A DNA stretch of 59,406 nt from CAYLQA01 sp964385695 (GCA_964385695.1 CAYLQA010000017.1:1-59406), one strand, 5' to 3'; positions 1 through 9,519 are shown, counted from the stretch's first letter. The notes: generated by a model not told the origin, from the letters alone. Numbers and translations are program-made.

Positions 1-5
1 AAAAA

Positions 6-29
6 AAAGCCCTGCCGAAGCAGGGCTTT
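6..29 (-). terminator. Rho-independent terminator of the cyclophilin gene
   Basis: A perfect 9-bp stem (AAAGCCCTG/CAGGGCTTT) closes a six-base loop. Read on the minus strand the apex is CTTCGG, a stable UUCG-type loop, and the stem is followed by a run of T. It lies 24 bases past the stop codon of the minus-strand cyclophilin gene. Confidence 0.9.
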
Positions 30-52
30 GATAGTTCGATTGTGCAGAGTAA

Positions 53-589
53 TTAGGCTGCCGGAGGAGCCAGATCCGGGAAGCGCTGGTCAAGGGTCTT
101 GTTCCATTCTGCGACCTTGTCACTGGTTTTTTCCAGTAAAGCGCTGGTGTCTCCCTCAATGGTGACAGAGGTGATGCTGTCTCCCTGGCGGATGCTGTCT
201 ACCACTTCCTGGTCACTGTCGCTGACCACAGCACCAAATACCGAGTGCTTGCCGTCCAGCCAAGGTGTTACTACATGGGTGATGAAGAACTGGCTTCCGT
301 TTGTGCCAGGCCCTGCATTGGCCATGGAGAGAATACCGGGTTTATCATGGCGCAACTCTGCGACAAATTCATCTTCAAAGTTATAACCAGGGCCGCCGGT
401 CCCGGTGCCCAAAGGGCATCCGCCCTGGACCATGAAGTCGGGAATGACGCGGTGAAATGAGAGGTTGTCATAGTATTTGCGTTGCGCCAGGTTTACAAAG
501 TTCGCAACAGTGTAAGGGGTTTGCTCGGCAAAGAGGGTGATATTTATTGTGCCTTTGTTCGTTTCAATTTTGGCAATCAAGTCGCTCAT
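53..589 (-). CDS. Peptidyl-prolyl cis-trans isomerase, cyclophilin type
   Basis: This 178-residue protein is a cyclophilin, catalysing cis-trans isomerisation of prolyl peptide bonds. Family motifs are clear: FHRVIPDFMVQGGCPLGTG near residues 46-64, MANAGPGTNGSQFFIT near 89-104 and LDGKHSVFG near 111-119. These contain the usual catalytic Arg (FHRV) and substrate-binding Gln/Phe residues. No signal peptide is visible, so a cytoplasmic location is likely. The ATG is preceded by GGAGGC. The gene lies 46 bases downstream of leuB on the same strand with no visible terminator between them, so the two are probably cotranscribed, and a strong terminator follows. A C-terminal tail after the core fold (about residues 140-178) is variable in the family. 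Confidence 0.93.
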   Translation of the reverse strand: MSDLIAKIETNKGTINITLFAEQTPYTVANFVNLAQRKYYDNLSFHRVIPDFMVQGGCPLGTGTGGPGYNFEDEFVAELRHDKPGILSMANAGPGTNGSQFFITHVVTPWLDGKHSVFGAVVSDSDQEVVDSIRQGDSITSVTIEGDTSALLEKTSDKVAEWNKTLDQRFPDLAPPAA

Positions 590-635
590 AAGAAGCCTCC
601 GTTATTTGAATCGGGAAATATTTTATAGTTTAAGC

Positions 636-1709
636 CTACATGGCCTCAACAATGGCATCACCCATTGCCGCGGTACCAATGGCATTATCTTTATCCGTAG
701 CGATATCAGGGGTGTGGATACCCTTATCCAGAACCTGGCTGATTGCAGCCTCAATGGCATCTGCAGCCTCACCAAGATCCAGGCTGTAGCGTAACATCAT
801 TGTAGCGGAAAGAATCTGGGCAATGGGGTTGGCAATACCTTTGCCTGCAATATCCGGGGCAGAGCCGCCTGCCGGCTCATACAGGCCAAAGCCTGATTCA
901 TTGAGGCTTGCTGAGGCAAGTAACCCCATGGAACCGGTGATCATGGCGCATTCGTCGGAGATAATATCGCCGAACATGTTGCCGCAGAGCATAACATCAA
1001 ACTGTTGCGGGTCGCGGACCAACTGCATGGTTGCGTTGTCAACATAGATGTGATTCAGGGTGACATCCGGGTATTCCTTGGCAATTTCTGTGACAACTTC
1101 GCGCCAGAGCACCATGGTGGTCAGGACATTGGCCTTGTCCACCGAGGTGACGACCTTGCTCCGCATGCGGGCCGCTTCAAAGGCGCGTCTGGCAATGCGC
1201 TCGATCTCCCAGCGATGGTAGACCATGGTGTCGTAAGCCTTTTCATCTTTGCCTTCGCCCTCGCGTCCTTTGGGCTGGCCAAAGTAAATACCGCCGGTCA
1301 GCTCACGCACGCAGAGTATGTCAAAACCACTGCCAACGATGTCAGGATGGAGCGGGCTGGCAGCGGCAAGGGATTTAAATACCTTTGCCGGCCGCAGGTT
1401 GCAAAACAGCTCAAAATGTTTACGCAGCGGTAAAAGTGCGGCACGCTCAGGCTGCTCTTCCGGAGGCAGGCTTTCCCATTTGGGGCCGCCCACAGAACCA
1501 AAGAGGATGGCATCGCTGGCCTCACAAATTTTTACAGTCGAATCCGGCAGGGCCTGGCCATGATTATCAATGGCGCAGCCACCAACGTCTGCGTGCTCAT
1601 ATTCAAGGCTGAAGCCAAACTTTTTCTGGGCAGCATCAAGAACCTTTATGGCCTCCTGCATTACCTCCGGGCCAATGCCGTCGCCAGCTAAAACAGCTAT
1701 CTTTTTCAT
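636..1709 (-). CDS. leuB: 3-isopropylmalate dehydrogenase
   Basis: LeuB oxidises and decarboxylates 3-isopropylmalate to 2-oxoisocaproate with NAD in leucine biosynthesis. The 357-residue length fits the family. Motifs include AVLAGDGIGPEV at the N terminus, VRELTGGIYFGQP (substrate loop), the conserved Lys in SVDKANVL, YVDNATMQLV, GNMFGDIISDECAMITGSMG for metal binding and the NAD-binding EPAGGSAPDIAGKGIANP near residue 277. The closely related isocitrate and tartrate dehydrogenases are less likely because the ELTGG and NAD-specific loops match LeuB. AAAGGA lies upstream of the ATG. No other leu gene is in the window, so this looks like a stand-alone copy followed by cyclophilin. Confidence 0.95.
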   Translation of the reverse strand: MKKIAVLAGDGIGPEVMQEAIKVLDAAQKKFGFSLEYEHADVGGCAIDNHGQALPDSTVKICEASDAILFGSVGGPKWESLPPEEQPERAALLPLRKHFELFCNLRPAKVFKSLAAASPLHPDIVGSGFDILCVRELTGGIYFGQPKGREGEGKDEKAYDTMVYHRWEIERIARRAFEAARMRSKVVTSVDKANVLTTMVLWREVVTEIAKEYPDVTLNHIYVDNATMQLVRDPQQFDVMLCGNMFGDIISDECAMITGSMGLLASASLNESGFGLYEPAGGSAPDIAGKGIANPIAQILSATMMLRYSLDLGEAADAIEAAISQVLDKGIHTPDIATDKDNAIGTAAMGDAIVEAM

Positions 1710-1865
1710 GGGGTAGTCCTTTGTATCGAATTTATCAAAAAATGTTCATTTGCGGTGTGGAATTTCGGCAACAACATACCTGATCAGGCTGCAGCTATGC
1801 AAGGGGTTAAAATATCGTGCCTAACGCACCACGAAAAGAGATGGTCTTTAGGTCTTGGGTGACTA

Positions 1866-2333
1866 TTAATTATAAGTGATTATGACCTTATTTCCCTGAA
1901 ATGTTGCCGGAAATGTGGTGAGCGGTGATTTGGCAGGCCCCTTGATCACCCTGCCTTCAAGGTCAAAGACAGCGCCATGACCGCTTGAGCACATAAGGGT
2001 GCCTTGCTCCGGCAGCATGACTTCAAAGCCCGCATGGGTGCACTGGGAGGAAAATGCACGCACCTTGCCGGCAGAAACCCGGGTTATGATTAAGGGCTTT
2101 GGTTCATCGGCAAATTCTATTTTTATGCCATTGCCAATGGTTTTAAGAGGGCGAAAAACAGAGTGTTTCAGGTCAAGGATGAGTTTATCACCCTGTACCT
2201 CAATTTCCGCAGGCTTCTTTTTTTTCTCCCCCGGCGAACAGGCGCAGACAAGTGAAGTCAACGGTATTACCGCAACCATGATTTTAAGGCTTTCCTTGCA
2301 AAAAGTTCTTCGTGAGTGATGTGTTTTACGCAT
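1866..2333 (-). CDS. Rieske-type [2Fe-2S] protein with Tat-like/lipoprotein signal
   Basis: The start at 2333 is chosen because a strong AAGGAGGT lies just upstream; an in-frame ATG 21 bases earlier lacks this. The product is about 155 residues. The N terminus contains RRTFCKESLK followed by a hydrophobic stretch ending in VCAC, resembling a twin-arginine signal joined to a lipobox, so export and membrane anchoring are likely. The Rieske box I is CTHAG. Box II reads CSSGHGAVFD, where Cys and His are separated by three residues instead of the usual two. Downstream GRVIKGPAKSPL is typical of soluble Rieske domains. The electron partner is unknown, and no cytochrome b or oxidase subunit is adjacent. 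Confidence 0.8.
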   Translation of the reverse strand: MRKTHHSRRTFCKESLKIMVAVIPLTSLVCACSPGEKKKKPAEIEVQGDKLILDLKHSVFRPLKTIGNGIKIEFADEPKPLIITRVSAGKVRAFSSQCTHAGFEVMLPEQGTLMCSSGHGAVFDLEGRVIKGPAKSPLTTFPATFQGNKVIITYN

Positions 2334-2497
2334 GGTGACCTCCTTAGAAAACATCCAATGGGATTCAGCATTAGGCTTGACAAGGTAAGGCTTAATTTCA
2401 TGTAATGATAAAGGCAGCTAAATGTGGTGTTTTTGGGGGAAACATCGTCTTTAAACAACCGCTGCCGTCAATCTAATTTTTTATCCGTATACATTAT

Positions 2498-5400
2498 ATG
2501 GTTATGGTGCAAAAAAATATAGAACGGATCAAAAAACCTCTCCTTTACCCCCTGGCACTTGCGCTGCTTTTTGCTTTGGCCGCTTCTCTGTATGGCATGC
2601 GCTGGGTACAACAGCAGAATACCACCCATCAGCTTTCTAATGATTTACGCAATTCCCACGAGATCTTTCAGACTATGGTGGACAGTGAGGCGGAAAAGCT
2701 CCAGGCCATTATTTTAAACTATGAGTCGGATGTGGCCTTGCAAAAGGCCTTTGTGCAAAGGGATCGAAATGCCTTAAAAGAATTAGCGCTTTCTATCCTG
2801 AATAATAAATTGCTGCCCTTGGCTATTGATCATTTTTATTTGATCGACCCAGAAAAAGTGAGCGTGTTCCGTGCCCATGCGCCGGATAGTTTTGGTGATC
2901 CGATCAAGCATTTTACTTTGCACAAGGCCTATATGGGCAAGACCGAGTCGTATGGAGTCGAGCTTGGCAAATACGGCCATTTTAGCCTGCGTGTGGTTCG
3001 CCCATGGGTTATTGGTGATGAGCTTGTCGGCTATATCGAGCTTGGCCGAAATATCACCAATATCGTGCATCGACTCAAAAAGATCCTTGGTTATGAGTTC
3101 TTTATTTCCATAGAGAAAACCTTTCTCGATCGGGCGCTTTGGAGCGAAGGTCTTAGCATTGTCGGAGAGAGGGGCGATTGGGATGAGTTTGCGCAATCTG
3201 TTATTGTCGGGCGCACCACAAAGAATATCCCGTCTCAACTTGCTGACCGAATTGCAAAGGGCCGTGCGGATTCGTTTATCGACCAATTTGAGATCACAGA
3301 CAAGGACAAGAGATTTCAAGGCGGAGTGATCTCCATCATCGATGCGGGTGAGCAACACATAGGTGAGCTTGTCGTGCTCATGGATGTGACTGAAAAAGTT
3401 GTGTCTGTCTGGGCTATGGCGATATACCTTGGCGCTGTTGCCTTGGCCGTTGCTGTATGCCTGTTTTTTTTCTTTACCCTGTATGTAGACAAGATGGATA
3501 CCAGGCTTGCCAGCTTGCAGTCCAGTATTTACGATGAACTCGCAGACAGGGACAGTGCCTTAAGCATGTCACAGAATCTGCTTGAGAAAGATATTGCTCG
3601 CCGTGAAGAGGTGGAAAGAGAGTTCCATCGGGTCAGCCTGCAGCACCAGTTGATCCTTGACTCGGTTGTTGAGGGAATTTTCGGCCTTGACCTCATGGGC
3701 AACCACACCTTTGTAAACCCCCAGGCCGCAAAAATGCTCGGGTGCCAGGTTAGTGAGATCATCGGCAGGCCAAGTCATGGGCTCTGGCACCATACGAAAG
3801 AAGATGGCTCAACCTTCCCGGAAGAGGAGTGCCCGATCCTCCAAACATTACGGGAAGGCAGGGTGCAAACCATTGAGGAGGATCTTTTCTGGCGTTGTGA
3901 TGGCAGCAGTTTCCCGGTCCATTACACGAGCACCCCGATTTGGGAAGATGGCCAAGTGACTGGTGCTGTGGTGAGTTTTCGGGATATTTCCGCTCATAAG
4001 AAAGCGCAAAACGCTCTTTCTCAATCCGAAAAACGCTATCAGGCAATTGCCAATACGGCCCAGGATGCCATTATTCTCATGGATGAAAACGGATGTGTGG
4101 CCTATTGGAATCCTGCGGCAGAAAGTATTTTCGGCTACACAGCCGAGGAGGCAACCGGCAAGAATTTACACAGTTTGATAGTGCCTACAGGCTATGCGGG
4201 AGAGTATTCCAAGGGGCTGGATGAATTTCAAAAGACCGGTCAAGGATCTTTCATTGGCAAGGTGGTCGAACTTACGGCTGTGCGAAAAAATGGTGAGCAA
4301 TTCCAGGTTGAGCTTGGCCTTTCATCCCTTAAGCAGAATGATCGCTGGTGGGCCGTTGGCATGGCCCGTGATATCAGTGAGCGTCTATTGGAGCGAAAGC
4401 ACCGGGAAGACTTGCAGGCCCAGCTGAGGCAGTCGCAAAAGATGGAGGCTATCGGCACCCTGGCAGGCGGTATTGCCCATGACTTTAATAATATTCTCGG
4501 CGCCATTATGGGTTATACCGAGCTTGCCTTGCTTGAGGCGCCAGCCGGGCAGCCCCTTCATGGGCATCTTGAGCAGGTCAGCAAGGCAAGTAGGCGCGCT
4601 AAGGATCTCATAGCCCATATCCTGGCCTTTAGCAGGCAAACAGAAATGGCAAGAAAACCCCTTGAGGTGAGCGCCATTGTTAAAGAGGCCTTAAAAATGC
4701 TCAGGGCATCTTTGCCGACGACTATTGAGATTTATTCTGATGTAGAAAAGGGGATTGGCCAAATAATGGCTGATCCCACGCAGGTCCACCAGGTACTCAT
4801 GAATCTTTGTACCAATGCAGCCCATGCCATGCGAGAGACCGGTGGCAGGCTTGAGATTATGCTGCATAAGTTGGACCTAAGCTCTCAGGATATTGTGAAA
4901 AAGTTTGACCTTTCTCCTGGGGAGTATTTACAGCTTTCCATCCGCGATTCAGGTATTGGTATGGATCAGTCGATTGCCGATAAAATTTTTGATCCCTTTT
5001 TTACCACCAAGGAAAGAGGTGAGGGAACCGGCATGGGGCTTTCCGTTGTGCATGGCATTGTGACCAGCCACAACGGTGCGATAGAGGTGGAAAGCGTACC
5101 TGGCAAAGGCTCTGCCTTTAACCTCTATTTCCCGCTTATTGAGACAGCCACCTCAACCCAAGAAGCTGGGGTTGTCCGTGCCCCGCCAACTGGTAAGGAG
5201 CGTGTCCTTTTTGTTGATGATGAGGCAGCCTTGATTGAGCTTGGAGAGCGCGTGCTAAGCTATTTAGGCTATGAAGTGACCACCAGAACCAGTAGTTTAG
5301 AGGCTTTGGAGCTCTTTAAGGTTGATCCTGAAAAGTTTGACCTGGTGGTGACTGATTTTACCATGCCCAATATGACCGGCGGCGAGCTTGCAAAAATGCT

Positions 5401-5566
5401 CCTTGAGATCCGGCCTGATATCCCCATCATCATGTGTACCGGCTTCAGTGAGGTGTTTACCGAAGAGAAGGCCAACGAGCTCGGTATTAAAGGGTATGTT
5501 ATGAAACCAATTTCCATTCATGACCTTGCCCAGACGTGCCGAAATGTGCTGGACAGGGCAAACTGA
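2498..5566 (+). CDS. Membrane hybrid sensor histidine kinase with two PAS domains and a receiver
   Basis: This 1022-residue protein has a transmembrane segment at about 16-36, an extracytoplasmic sensor region of about 265 residues, and a second transmembrane segment near 303-328. Two PAS domains follow (about 380-500 and 510-630). The HisKA domain has its phospho-acceptor at His661 in GGIAHDFNNILG. The HATPase domain contains DSGIGM, FDPFFTTK and GTGMGLS. A C-terminal receiver starts near residue 900 (VLFVDDE) with predicted phospho-Asp953 in TDFTMPN. The kinase core resembles hybrid kinases of the CckA/NtrB-like DFNN group. No response regulator is adjacent, so the partner is unknown. No good ribosome binding site precedes the ATG; a second in-frame ATG lies two codons later. 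Confidence 0.93.
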   Translation: MVMVQKNIERIKKPLLYPLALALLFALAASLYGMRWVQQQNTTHQLSNDLRNSHEIFQTMVDSEAEKLQAIILNYESDVALQKAFVQRDRNALKELALSILNNKLLPLAIDHFYLIDPEKVSVFRAHAPDSFGDPIKHFTLHKAYMGKTESYGVELGKYGHFSLRVVRPWVIGDELVGYIELGRNITNIVHRLKKILGYEFFISIEKTFLDRALWSEGLSIVGERGDWDEFAQSVIVGRTTKNIPSQLADRIAKGRADSFIDQFEITDKDKRFQGGVISIIDAGEQHIGELVVLMDVTEKVVSVWAMAIYLGAVALAVAVCLFFFFTLYVDKMDTRLASLQSSIYDELADRDSALSMSQNLLEKDIARREEVEREFHRVSLQHQLILDSVVEGIFGLDLMGNHTFVNPQAAKMLGCQVSEIIGRPSHGLWHHTKEDGSTFPEEECPILQTLREGRVQTIEEDLFWRCDGSSFPVHYTSTPIWEDGQVTGAVVSFRDISAHKKAQNALSQSEKRYQAIANTAQDAIILMDENGCVAYWNPAAESIFGYTAEEATGKNLHSLIVPTGYAGEYSKGLDEFQKTGQGSFIGKVVELTAVRKNGEQFQVELGLSSLKQNDRWWAVGMARDISERLLERKHREDLQAQLRQSQKMEAIGTLAGGIAHDFNNILGAIMGYTELALLEAPAGQPLHGHLEQVSKASRRAKDLIAHILAFSRQTEMARKPLEVSAIVKEALKMLRASLPTTIEIYSDVEKGIGQIMADPTQVHQVLMNLCTNAAHAMRETGGRLEIMLHKLDLSSQDIVKKFDLSPGEYLQLSIRDSGIGMDQSIADKIFDPFFTTKERGEGTGMGLSVVHGIVTSHNGAIEVESVPGKGSAFNLYFPLIETATSTQEAGVVRAPPTGKERVLFVDDEAALIELGERVLSYLGYEVTTRTSSLEALELFKVDPEKFDLVVTDFTMPNMTGGELAKMLLEIRPDIPIIMCTGFSEVFTEEKANELGIKGYVMKPISIHDLAQTCRNVLDRAN

Positions 5567-5574
5567 CGAGTATA

Positions 5575-5608
5575 GCTGTGTTCCTGGGGCACACAGCGAG
5601 TATTTTTT
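5575..5608 (+). terminator. Terminator after the hybrid kinase
   Basis: A 7-bp stem (GCTGTGT/ACACAGC) with a 9-base loop is followed a few bases later by TATTTTTTC. It lies just past the kinase stop codon on the plus strand. Confidence 0.65.
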
Positions 5609-5687
5609 CAAAAAAATCTAACGTACCTGCCTGCGCTGATACAATTAGAGAACAACGTTAATAAAAAAACAGGTAACAACCGCGTTC

Positions 5688-7844
5688 ATGGAAGTCACCT
5701 TAGCTCTCGCAATTCTTCTTGGCCTTGGTTTTGCCCTGGCAAAACTTGGTCAACTCATTCGTCTCCCCTCTGTCACCGGCTATATCTGTTGCGGCTTGCT
5801 GCTTGGTCCTTCCGGGCTTGGTTTGATTACGCCTGAGATGACCGCCGGCAGGCTGGATCACTTTAACTCCATAGCCCTGATGCTTATAGCCTTTGGCATT
5901 GGCGAACATCTTGAAATAAAGAAATTACGCCATACAGCCAAGAATGTTTTTCATATAGCAGCCCTTGAGGCCTTGTGCGCATTTCTTGCGGTCTTTACCC
6001 TTTCTTATTTTGCCGCTCGTTTTTTTGAAATAGGCGGCGGGCAATGGGACACAAAGACATATGTCGCCTTTGCCGGGTTGTTGGGGACAATCGCTATTGC
6101 CACGGCACCCGCTTCCACCTTGCACGTTGTCCGGGAGCTAAAGGCTACAGGTCCCTGGACTACTACCTTGATGCAGGTCGTGGCGGTGGACAATGGTTTG
6201 GCCATTGTCACCTTTGGTTGGGCTGCCGCCATTGCCAAGCATGTTCTCGGGGCAGGAGATGAGTCATTGCTTATTGCGGTATCTCTCAGCTTTGGCGAGG
6301 TTATTGCCTCTTTGACCATGGGCGTGGTAACCGGGGTGGTTATTGATACCATAGGCAGCAAACTGAAAAACCGAAGTGAGATGCTCACGGCAGGACTTTC
6401 CCTGCTGCTTCTCTGTGGAGAGGCTGCGAGGTTTTTTGAGTTTTCGCCGCTGCTCGCCGGAATGGCTGCTGGATTTACCATTGTTAATAGAGACCAGCGC
6501 GATGTTCGTTTTTTCCGCAGTTTAAATGCCTTTGAAGCGCCTATTTATGTCCTGTTCTTTACTTTGGCTGGAATACATCTTGATGTGACAGCTTTAAAGG
6601 TGGCTGGTTGGCTTGGCCTTATCTACTTCTTAGGCAGAGGACTGGGCAAGATCTATGGCGCTCATCTGGCCGGGCTCTGGGCCAACGCTGCAACCGAGAT
6701 TACACAGTTTTTAGGCAGGGGGCTTCTGTCTCAAGCCGGTGTGGCGATCGGTCTGGTCTTTTTGGTCCAGGCAGATCCGGAGGTCCGTATATTCAGCTCA
6801 ATTATAACCCCTACAGTTCTGGCCGGTGTGTTGTTGGCAGAGCTTGCTGGGCCACCATTAGCAAAACACGCTGTTTTACAAAGCGGGGATGTGCCTAAAG
6901 CAGATGGTCATCCAGCCATGCGTGTTGACCCTGTTTTGCCCCACCCATTTTCATTGTCGCCAGAGGCAATGCGACTTGTTCCCTGGACCTGGGAAAAATT
7001 GATCCCACCAAAGGATCAGGAAGGTGATGTTATTTTTGGTGCCTCAAACATGGCAACTGTGGCTGGCCTTGCCAGGATGTCAACCATCCTGGCCCACCAT
7101 TACAAGGCACAGCCATGTGCCGTGCGGGTTTTGCCAACTGAGATCAGCAAATATTATACTGACATCTCTGCTGAGACTAAATTGCTTTTTGCCGTTGAAA
7201 GGGCTGAGGTGGATAGCCTTGGCTACAAACTTGACACCGAGGTTACCTATAATAACTCAATTCCAGACGGAATACTCAGCAAGGCATGCAAGGGCCAGAC
7301 AAAGGGCATTGTTTTGGGCCACCCGTTGCATGGCACGCCAAAAGAGTTTTATAAGGTGGTTGAGCGGGTGGTACATGAAGCACCATGCCAGGTGATTGTT
7401 GTTCGGTTTTCCGGAATTTTACATACGGAAAAGATCTTGGTCCCTATCGTAAGCAGCGCTGATGTTGATGTCCTTGAAAATATTGTCTGTGCCCTTTCTA
7501 AGGTGGGAGAACACCGAATTACTTTATTACGTCTTTTGCGGCCTGGTGAGCGGGCCGAGGATGTTGAAAAAACAAAGATGAAGCTTCTGGCTTGGAGTAT
7601 CAGTGTTGGCCTTGAGCGCTTGGTAAAATGCAAGGTGCGGACTACCGAGGCGAGGCTTGAGAGTATTGTTGAGGAGGCGCAACATCATGACCTGCTGGTC
7701 ATGGCTGCTGGTAAAAGGCAAGGGATTGAGCGCTTGGTTTTTGGTTCACTTCCCGAGAGTGTGGTTGAGCAGTGTGGAAAGCCCATGCTGATAGTGCATG
7801 AACCATTTGCAAAGAGTGAAATACACCTTAGCGCTATGGCATAA
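5688..7844 (+). CDS. CPA2-family cation:proton antiporter with C-terminal UspA-like domains
   Basis: The 718-residue product has about a dozen hydrophobic segments in residues 1-400, typical of the KefB/NhaS-like monovalent cation:proton antiporter-2 family (GYICCGLLLGPSGLGLI near the N terminus, FAGLLGTIAIATAPAS, and AVDNGLAIVTFG, which holds an Asp in the expected ion-binding helix). The soluble C-terminal half (about 440-715) reads as two universal-stress-protein-like domains; IERLVFGSLPESVVEQCGKP near the end matches the UspA nucleotide-binding GS motif. The likely role is K+ or Na+/H+ exchange at the inner membrane with cytoplasmic nucleotide-responsive control. The substrate ion cannot be read from sequence. 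Its end overlaps the convergent minus-strand gene by 11 bases. Confidence 0.88.
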   Translation: MEVTLALAILLGLGFALAKLGQLIRLPSVTGYICCGLLLGPSGLGLITPEMTAGRLDHFNSIALMLIAFGIGEHLEIKKLRHTAKNVFHIAALEALCAFLAVFTLSYFAARFFEIGGGQWDTKTYVAFAGLLGTIAIATAPASTLHVVRELKATGPWTTTLMQVVAVDNGLAIVTFGWAAAIAKHVLGAGDESLLIAVSLSFGEVIASLTMGVVTGVVIDTIGSKLKNRSEMLTAGLSLLLLCGEAARFFEFSPLLAGMAAGFTIVNRDQRDVRFFRSLNAFEAPIYVLFFTLAGIHLDVTALKVAGWLGLIYFLGRGLGKIYGAHLAGLWANAATEITQFLGRGLLSQAGVAIGLVFLVQADPEVRIFSSIITPTVLAGVLLAELAGPPLAKHAVLQSGDVPKADGHPAMRVDPVLPHPFSLSPEAMRLVPWTWEKLIPPKDQEGDVIFGASNMATVAGLARMSTILAHHYKAQPCAVRVLPTEISKYYTDISAETKLLFAVERAEVDSLGYKLDTEVTYNNSIPDGILSKACKGQTKGIVLGHPLHGTPKEFYKVVERVVHEAPCQVIVVRFSGILHTEKILVPIVSSADVDVLENIVCALSKVGEHRITLLRLLRPGERAEDVEKTKMKLLAWSISVGLERLVKCKVRTTEARLESIVEEAQHHDLLVMAAGKRQGIERLVFGSLPESVVEQCGKPMLIVHEPFAKSEIHLSAMA

Positions 7845-8250
7845 CCGGCATTTTGACCATTGAGCCGGATCGAGGATCCTTATACCGTATTTCCCCTCTC
7901 ATCCTGCCTGCCGGCACTGGTTTGTCCACCTGCATTGCAACCACGAATGAGCCTGGCTCAACCTTTTTGATATGCCATTTTGTCTCGCCGTTTTGCGGAT
8001 TAAATTTTTTGAAATCAGGCGATGATGACATGATATGTGTTCCCTTTGGTACCATTTGCACCAGGATAAGTGAGGTCGGAGGCGGGGAGGATATGCCGAT
8101 TTCAAGTTCGATATTGTTGCCTGAAGACTGTAAGTAGCGGCAGGTGACAAGATCGTTTTCTGCCAAGGCTGAAGTTGGAGCAAGCAGCATCAACAGCATG
8201 GTGATCAGCATGTGGGGAATATATGTGATGATTTTTATATGAGCGCGCAT
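7834..8250 (-). CDS. Small secreted protein of unknown function
   Basis: This 138-residue protein begins with a typical Sec signal peptide (hydrophobic LITMLLMLLAP, cleavage probable after TSALA). The mature part is beta-rich and contains the pattern TKWHIKKVEPGSF followed by GEIRYKD. I do not recognise the family. AGGAGGT lies upstream of the ATG. It sits 24 bases downstream of the membrane-bound XRE gene and is probably cotranscribed with it. The periplasmic part of that regulator has a comparable pattern (VLRWISKVDSNGT ... ELHFNGVI), so the two may share a fold. Its stop lies inside the end of the convergent antiporter gene. Confidence 0.75.
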   Translation of the reverse strand: MRAHIKIITYIPHMLITMLLMLLAPTSALAENDLVTCRYLQSSGNNIELEIGISSPPPTSLILVQMVPKGTHIMSSSPDFKKFNPQNGETKWHIKKVEPGSFVVAMQVDKPVPAGRMRGEIRYKDPRSGSMVKMPVMP

Positions 8251-8274
8251 CAGACAGACCTCCTGTCTAGGATA

Positions 8275-9198
8275 TTAGGGGATGATATCGAATTTTTTTG
8301 TCTGAGGATTCCAGGTATAGCCCTGGCCGGACCAGATCTCTTCAATGAGCTTTTTGCCAAAGTCAAACCCCTCTATAGCCCCGTATGTGTCGTAGACATT
8401 GAGTATTTCATCATCGTCAATAATGTTGTCTCTATTGTCATCAGTCCAGTGATAAGGTTTAAGTAACACCTTCATGTCTCCGCTAATCTCATGAACGAGT
8501 TTTTCTCGCGATCGTGAGGTGATGACCCCATTAAAATGCAGTTCCTCACCCAAGGTAGCGCCAGGCTCAGTCACAGCCATATAAGCAAAATGGGTGCCGT
8601 TGCTATCAACTTTGCTTATCCACCTTAGGACAGTATGGTTTTGGGATTGGGCAATGTGCTCAGGCACTCCCTGATGAGAAGAACTTTGAGCAGGCAAATT
8701 CTCTTTTACAATAATAGAGAAAGGATCAGAGGCGTCTGTGAGTACTGTTACCAAAACCGGAAAGGCAACCCCTGGCGGCACATGGGCTGGAAGGATGCGC
8801 TCTGAATCAAGGGAGTAATCATTAAGGGCCTTAGTGCGCCACAAAGAAAAGCCTAAAAGCAGAAAAAAGAGAGCAAGCAAGCAGATAATGCCTATGCCGA
8901 GTTGTTTACTAAAGCCTTTATTAGGATATGTTTGATCCTTTACAGACGACTCATCTTGATCGCTGTCAAGAATATCATCAAGTTCAACTTCAAGGGCTTG
9001 GGCCAACTTGATGGCGTTTTCTTTTTTTATGGTTTGGTATCGACGGTTTTCCCAGCGCGAGATGGTGTCTGTCGTAACCTCAACCACTGTTGAAACGTAG
9101 AGCTGTGTGAGTCCTTTTTGTTCGCGAAATTGGCGAACCTTATCCCCGTCAATTTTAAGCATTGTCATGTTGCTGTTGGGTAATCTCTCTGCACTCAC
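8275..9198 (-). CDS. Membrane-anchored XRE-type regulator with periplasmic domain and EF-hand/dockerin-like loop
   Basis: An N-terminal helix-turn-helix of the XRE/Cro type (VRQFREQKGLTQLYVSTVV ... ISRWENRRYQTI) is followed by an acidic linker, one transmembrane segment (LGIGIICLLALFFLLLGFSL) and a C-terminal domain of about 180 residues expected in the periplasm. That domain contains DDNRDNIIDDDEI, a calcium-loop-like sequence similar to EF-hand or dockerin loops. The HTH-TM-periplasmic order resembles RodZ, but the C-terminal domain is not obviously RodZ. I chose the GTG at 9198, which has AGGA eight bases upstream; ATGs at 9168 and 9162 are alternatives. The gene precedes a secreted protein in a likely two-gene operon. 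Confidence 0.8.
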   Translation of the reverse strand: MSAERLPNSNMTMLKIDGDKVRQFREQKGLTQLYVSTVVEVTTDTISRWENRRYQTIKKENAIKLAQALEVELDDILDSDQDESSVKDQTYPNKGFSKQLGIGIICLLALFFLLLGFSLWRTKALNDYSLDSERILPAHVPPGVAFPVLVTVLTDASDPFSIIVKENLPAQSSSHQGVPEHIAQSQNHTVLRWISKVDSNGTHFAYMAVTEPGATLGEELHFNGVITSRSREKLVHEISGDMKVLLKPYHWTDDNRDNIIDDDEILNVYDTYGAIEGFDFGKKLIEEIWSGQGYTWNPQTKKFDIIP

Positions 9199-9519
9199 TA
9201 CTGGATTCCTGATGATTGTCTTTATGGAGTTTAATGTGAAAATTATCATAACAGATCCAGTTGTTAAGCAAAAGTCTGAGGCCAAGATTCAAATACCGGA
9301 GCAAAAACATGGGTCAGTCTCACGTGCACACGTAAAACAATAGTGGGCAAGTTTTGAGAAAAAAGAAAGTAGATATAGGGAGATACAAGGCAGATGTCGG
9401 GTTAGGTATAGGGCGATGTCGGCTAGAAAAGGCAATGGCTGAGCCCTATATTGAACTTGTAGGTGAAAATTATTTTGAGTGTTAAGCTTTGTAAATCATT
9501 CTCAACACAGGAGGAAACA

